Positions 61,204 through 64,000 of a stretch of 64,000 bases of DNA are shown one piece after another; position 1 is the stretch's first letter, and each line of letters opens with the position of its first letter. The DNA lies in assembly GCA_002319915.1 (NCBI GenBank), contig DCFQ01000021.1:36811-100810 (forward strand), given 5' to 3'. The DNA is from Bacteroidales bacterium UBA1800 (GTDB lineage: Bacteria > Bacteroidota > Bacteroidia > Bacteroidales > VadinHA17). The translations under genes were made by a program, and so were the position numbers. Below the pieces are notes generated by a model that was not told the DNA's origin, did not search any database, and saw nothing but the letters and a program-made list of their open reading frames with translations.

Positions 61204-61695
61204 CGGTGTAATAAAATTCCTCACTTCGCTCTTATCCCTGCACTCTTCCAGTAACTCAGAAAATGTCCGGTTCAATACAGGGTGCATTTCCCCGGGGATC
61301 AGATCGCACAACGGGACCAGGACAAACCTTCTTTCCTGGATGAGAGGATGAGGAACCACAAGCTGCGGCTGGTCAATTACCATGTTGCCATAAAGTAATA
61401 TGTCGATATCGATGGTCCTGGAGGAATAGCGCTCGCTTCCCCTCACCCTGCCGAGTTCCGTCTCGATACCCTGGAGTGTTTCGAGCAATTCCTCCGGTAC
61501 CTGCCGGCAGATTGCCTTTGCGACCATATTCAGGAACCTTGCACTGCTCTCAAATCCCCATGGCTCCGTTTCATAGATCTTTGATACTGCAGCAATTTCT
61601 CCCGTAACGGAACCGATCCGCTCAAGAGCCCTCCTGAGATTATCCTCCCTGTTACCCAGGTTTGAACCAAGACCGAGAAATACTTCTGCCTCCAT
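61159..61695 (-). CDS. folK: 2-amino-4-hydroxy-6-hydroxymethyldihydropteridine pyrophosphokinase
   Basis: A 178-residue enzyme of folate biosynthesis that transfers pyrophosphate from ATP to the pterin alcohol. GLGSNLGNREDNL near residue 9, YETEPWGF near residue 41, RTIDIDILLYG near residue 92 and VVPHPLIQERRFVLVPL are all typical. The last 15 or so residues (ITPIPIAIGTRRRHGEH) have no family counterpart: they are translated from a dispersed repeat, including the whole palindrome. The enzyme core is complete, so the tail is probably tolerated. Confidence 0.94.
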   Translation of the reverse strand: MEAEVFLGLGSNLGNREDNLRRALERIGSVTGEIAAVSKIYETEPWGFESSARFLNMVAKAICRQVPEELLETLQGIETELGRVRGSERYSSRTIDIDILLYGNMVIDQPQLVVPHPLIQERRFVLVPLCDLIPGEMHPVLNRTFSELLEECRDKSEVRNFITPIPIAIGTRRRHGEH

Positions 61696-61795
61696 GAAAC
61701 CAAACTTTTGATAAAATTATTAATTCTTTTCCTCAACAATTTAATCACTTTGTTTTTTATATATTTAAAACCCATTAAATTAAAGCATTCCCGAA

Positions 61796-63565
61796 ATGAA
61801 AGATTTCCTTAAATACACGCTCGCCACAATAGTAGGAATTATCCTGGCCACGATCCTTTTTTTCGTCATATTGCTTTTTACCCTCAGTGCAGCAGTTGCA
61901 TCGGGAGATAAGCCGGTGGCTGTCGCCGAGAATTCCGTCCTTGTGCTTAAGGCAGGGGTCGAGATACCCGACCGAGCAAATCCGGGGCCATTTTCCGGCA
62001 TCGATCTTCTTAACCTGGAACCTTCATCCATTGCGGGATTGAACGAGATCCTCGCCGATCTGAAGAAGGCAGAAACCGACAGCAGGATCAAAGGAGTGCT
62101 GATCGAGAACGGGCTTGCAACTTCCGGGTGGGCAACGGCGGAAGAGATCAGGGATGCGCTGACGGAATTCAGAAAGTCAGGCAAATTCGTCATAGCCTGG
62201 TCGGATTATGTTCTTTTACAGCAGGGATATTATCTATCGACCGCAGCAGGCAAAATATATATCAGCCCTGAATCGACCGTTGATTTCAAGGGGCTCAGCG
62301 GCGATGTGCTCTTTTACAAGGGGGCGCTCGACAAGCTGGGTGTGCAGGTACAGGTTACCAGGCACGGGAAATTCAAGGGTGCCGTGGAGCCATATATCCT
62401 CGACAGGCTCAGCAAGGAAAACGAAGAGCAGATTAAAAGCTATGTCGGATCGATATGGGACCATGTGATTGAAAACATTTCCCTGTCGAGGAACCTTTCC
62501 CCTGAACGCCTTCGAAATATTGCGGACAGCCTCACTGCATATTCCGCAAAAGGGGCCTTCAGGAACAGGCTTGTCGACGGACTGATCTACAGGGATGCCC
62601 TTATCGACAGCCTCAAAACCCTTTCCGGGTTGAAAACAGACGACAAGCTTAACCTTGTGCCTATGACTAAATATACCAGGGTGCCTGATCCTAAAAGAAT
62701 GGTCTCGGCAAGAAACAAGATTGCCGTGATCTTTGCCCAGGGAACTATTGTAATGGGAAAGGGAAATGAGACCAATATCGGGGGAAACTCATACGCTGAG
62801 CTTATCAGGAAGCAGAGGAAGGACTCCTCCATTAAAGCCATTGTGCTAAGGGTCAATTCACCCGGCGGCAATGCCATCGCATCTGACATTATCTGGCGTG
62901 AAGTGGAGCTGACTGCGAAAGAAAAGCCTGTCGTCATATCCATGGGGAACTATGCCGCTTCGGGGGGTTATTATATAGCAGCCCCCGGAACGACTATAAT
63001 CGCAGACCCCACAACAATTACGGGTTCGATAGGTGTCTTCGGATTGCTTCCCAACACTGCAGATCTATTTAACAAGAAGCTCGGTATTTCGACACAGGCG
63101 GTGAACACTAACAAGAACTCAGATTTCCCCTCAGTTTACAGGCCGATGACGGGTTACGAAAAGGATGTCATGCAGATCAATATTGATAACTTTTACAGCA
63201 GCTTCATTAACAAGGTTGCAGCAGGAAGGAAGCTATCACCGGCAAGGGTCGACAGCATCGCCCAGGGAAGGGTATGGAGCGCCCCCAAAGCCCTGGAGAT
63301 AGGGCTGGTTGACAAGATTGGCGGGCTAGACTCTGCCGTGGCCGAAGCCGCGAGGCTCGCCGGCATCCGGACATATTCACTCAGGGAGCTCCCTGTCCCT
63401 GAAGATCCCTACACAAGGTTGATATCAATGCTCAGCAACGAGGTCAGAATGCGAATCCTGAACAATCATCTTGGTGAATACAGGAATGTCGTTGAGGAAC
63501 TGCAGAATCTTGAAGAGCTTTCCGGGGTCCAGGCAAGGATGCCATATTTCATTGAAGTTCACTAA
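61796..63565 (+). CDS. sppA: signal peptide peptidase SppA, long form
   Basis: A 589-residue membrane-anchored serine protease with two tandem crotonase-like domains. One N-terminal membrane helix (TIVGIILATILFFVILLFTLSA) is followed by the first domain with the lysine of HGKFKGAVEPY, and the second has the nucleophile serine in MGNYAASGGYYIAA. This Ser-Lys pairing across domains is the hallmark of the 67-kDa type. It degrades signal peptide remnants in the inner membrane. lpxK begins three bases after its stop. Confidence 0.95.
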   Translation: MKDFLKYTLATIVGIILATILFFVILLFTLSAAVASGDKPVAVAENSVLVLKAGVEIPDRANPGPFSGIDLLNLEPSSIAGLNEILADLKKAETDSRIKGVLIENGLATSGWATAEEIRDALTEFRKSGKFVIAWSDYVLLQQGYYLSTAAGKIYISPESTVDFKGLSGDVLFYKGALDKLGVQVQVTRHGKFKGAVEPYILDRLSKENEEQIKSYVGSIWDHVIENISLSRNLSPERLRNIADSLTAYSAKGAFRNRLVDGLIYRDALIDSLKTLSGLKTDDKLNLVPMTKYTRVPDPKRMVSARNKIAVIFAQGTIVMGKGNETNIGGNSYAELIRKQRKDSSIKAIVLRVNSPGGNAIASDIIWREVELTAKEKPVVISMGNYAASGGYYIAAPGTTIIADPTTITGSIGVFGLLPNTADLFNKKLGISTQAVNTNKNSDFPSVYRPMTGYEKDVMQINIDNFYSSFINKVAAGRKLSPARVDSIAQGRVWSAPKALEIGLVDKIGGLDSAVAEAARLAGIRTYSLRELPVPEDPYTRLISMLSNEVRMRILNNHLGEYRNVVEELQNLEELSGVQARMPYFIEVH

Positions 63566-63568
63566 GAC

Positions 63569-64000
63569 ATGGCTAACGGAAGACTCTGGCCGCTTTACCC
63601 CTTCTCCATCGTCTACAGGCTGATTACCGACATCAGGAATATTCTCTACGATACCGGTATCCTTCATTCAGTGAAATTTGAAATACCTGTGATCTGCATC
63701 GGGAATATCACTGTGGGCGGAACCGGCAAAACACCGCACACGGAGTACATCGCCGGCCTGCTGAAAGATGAATTCCACACCGCCGTTCTGAGCAGAGGAT
63801 ATGGGAGAAAGACCAGGGGGTATCTCGAGGTGGGCAGTGATAGTGCTGCAAACGCTTCCGGCGATGAGCCCCTACAGGTCGCCCTCAGTTTCCCGGATGT
63901 CCTTGTGGCGGTCGACGGCGACAGGGTCCACGGGGTGAATAATATCCGGAGCAGACATCCTGAGACCGGAGTTATTCTGCTTGACGATGCATTTCAGCAC
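63569..64000 (+). CDS. lpxK: tetraacyldisaccharide 4'-kinase, N-terminal part (cut by window end)
   Basis: 144 codons are visible from the ATG at 63569, and the frame runs off the end of the window. IGNITVGGTGKTPHTEY is the LpxK P-loop, followed by SRGYGRKTRGY, SGDEPLQVALSF and DDAFQH, all conserved in the family. The enzyme phosphorylates the lipid A precursor at the inner membrane, confirming a Gram-negative outer membrane. It is probably co-transcribed with sppA. Confidence 0.94.
   Translation, partial: MANGRLWPLYPFSIVYRLITDIRNILYDTGILHSVKFEIPVICIGNITVGGTGKTPHTEYIAGLLKDEFHTAVLSRGYGRKTRGYLEVGSDSAANASGDEPLQVALSFPDVLVAVDGDRVHGVNNIRSRHPETGVILLDDAFQH

Overview
The window looks like a chromosomal segment of an anaerobic or facultative member of the Bacteroidota, probably order Bacteroidales or Marinilabiliales. 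The grounds are two SusC/SusD pairs, an ECF-sigma/FecR pair feeding a SusC with an N-terminal signalling domain, many SPII lipoproteins and Tat-exported enzymes, an oxygen-sensitive class I fumarase, a multihaem NapC-like cytochrome, DUF4954 beside nagB, and almost no Shine-Dalgarno signals. No intact insertion sequence, phage or CRISPR array is visible.

Layout. 1-5.9 kb (+): the end of an unknown gene, an acyl carrier protein, a fused ADP-forming acyl-CoA synthetase, nagB and a DUF4954 gene. 6.5-27.7 kb (-): an AT-richer polysaccharide-utilisation-type locus, transcribed right to left as ECF sigma, FecR, SusC, SusD, two tandem FAD-dependent oxidoreductases, GH29 alpha-L-fucosidase, a creatinase-like M24 protein, a creatininase-family hydrolase, a mutarotase-like protein, a FucP-type transporter, a two-module esterase and a hydrolase-like lipoprotein. 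28-33.6 kb (-): a Gly/Tyr-rich lipoprotein, a small barrel protein and glpD-glpK-glpF for glycerol. 33.8-41 kb: a secreted isochorismatase-fold hydrolase, two paralogous envelope proteins, a lactonase lipoprotein, and a Tat-exported TIM-barrel plus Gfo/Idh/MocA oxidoreductase pair. 41.6-44.9 kb (+): a haem-motif TolB-like lipoprotein and a DUF6057 membrane protein. 45-50.1 kb (-): a second SusC/SusD pair with no enzymes attached. 50.7-56.6 kb (-): a tetrahaem-cytochrome/SUMF1 fusion, class I fumarase, a metallo-beta-lactamase-fold hydrolase and a two-HKD phospholipase-D family synthase. 56.9-64 kb: a secreted TIM-barrel protein, mpl, a small barrel protein, tRNA-Glu, rpsT, radC, folK, sppA and the start of lpxK, mostly housekeeping genes.

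The most unusual unit is the 6.5-27.7 kb locus. It joins fucoside cleavage and uptake to sugar-oxidation-type flavoenzymes and to two enzymes from the creatinine-degradation folds, one of which has lost most of its family's metal ligands. I infer an oxidative ring-opening or C-N-cleaving route for a fucose-linked or decorated glycan; nothing in the sequence proves the substrate. The locus also records its own rearrangement: the flavoenzyme genes are a tandem duplication with a second susD 3' end stranded between them.

Intergenic DNA is rich in short dispersed repeats: an 18-bp palindrome, elements with TAACCGCAAAG inverted ends, C/G-rich paired hairpins, and CACGGAG- and GCGTCAGGC-type blocks. 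Two have touched genes. One repeat supplies the C-terminal codons of folK. Another lies between the fumarase stop and a displaced copy of the fumarase 3' end. A fragment of the lactonase gene is stranded 3 kb from the intact gene.
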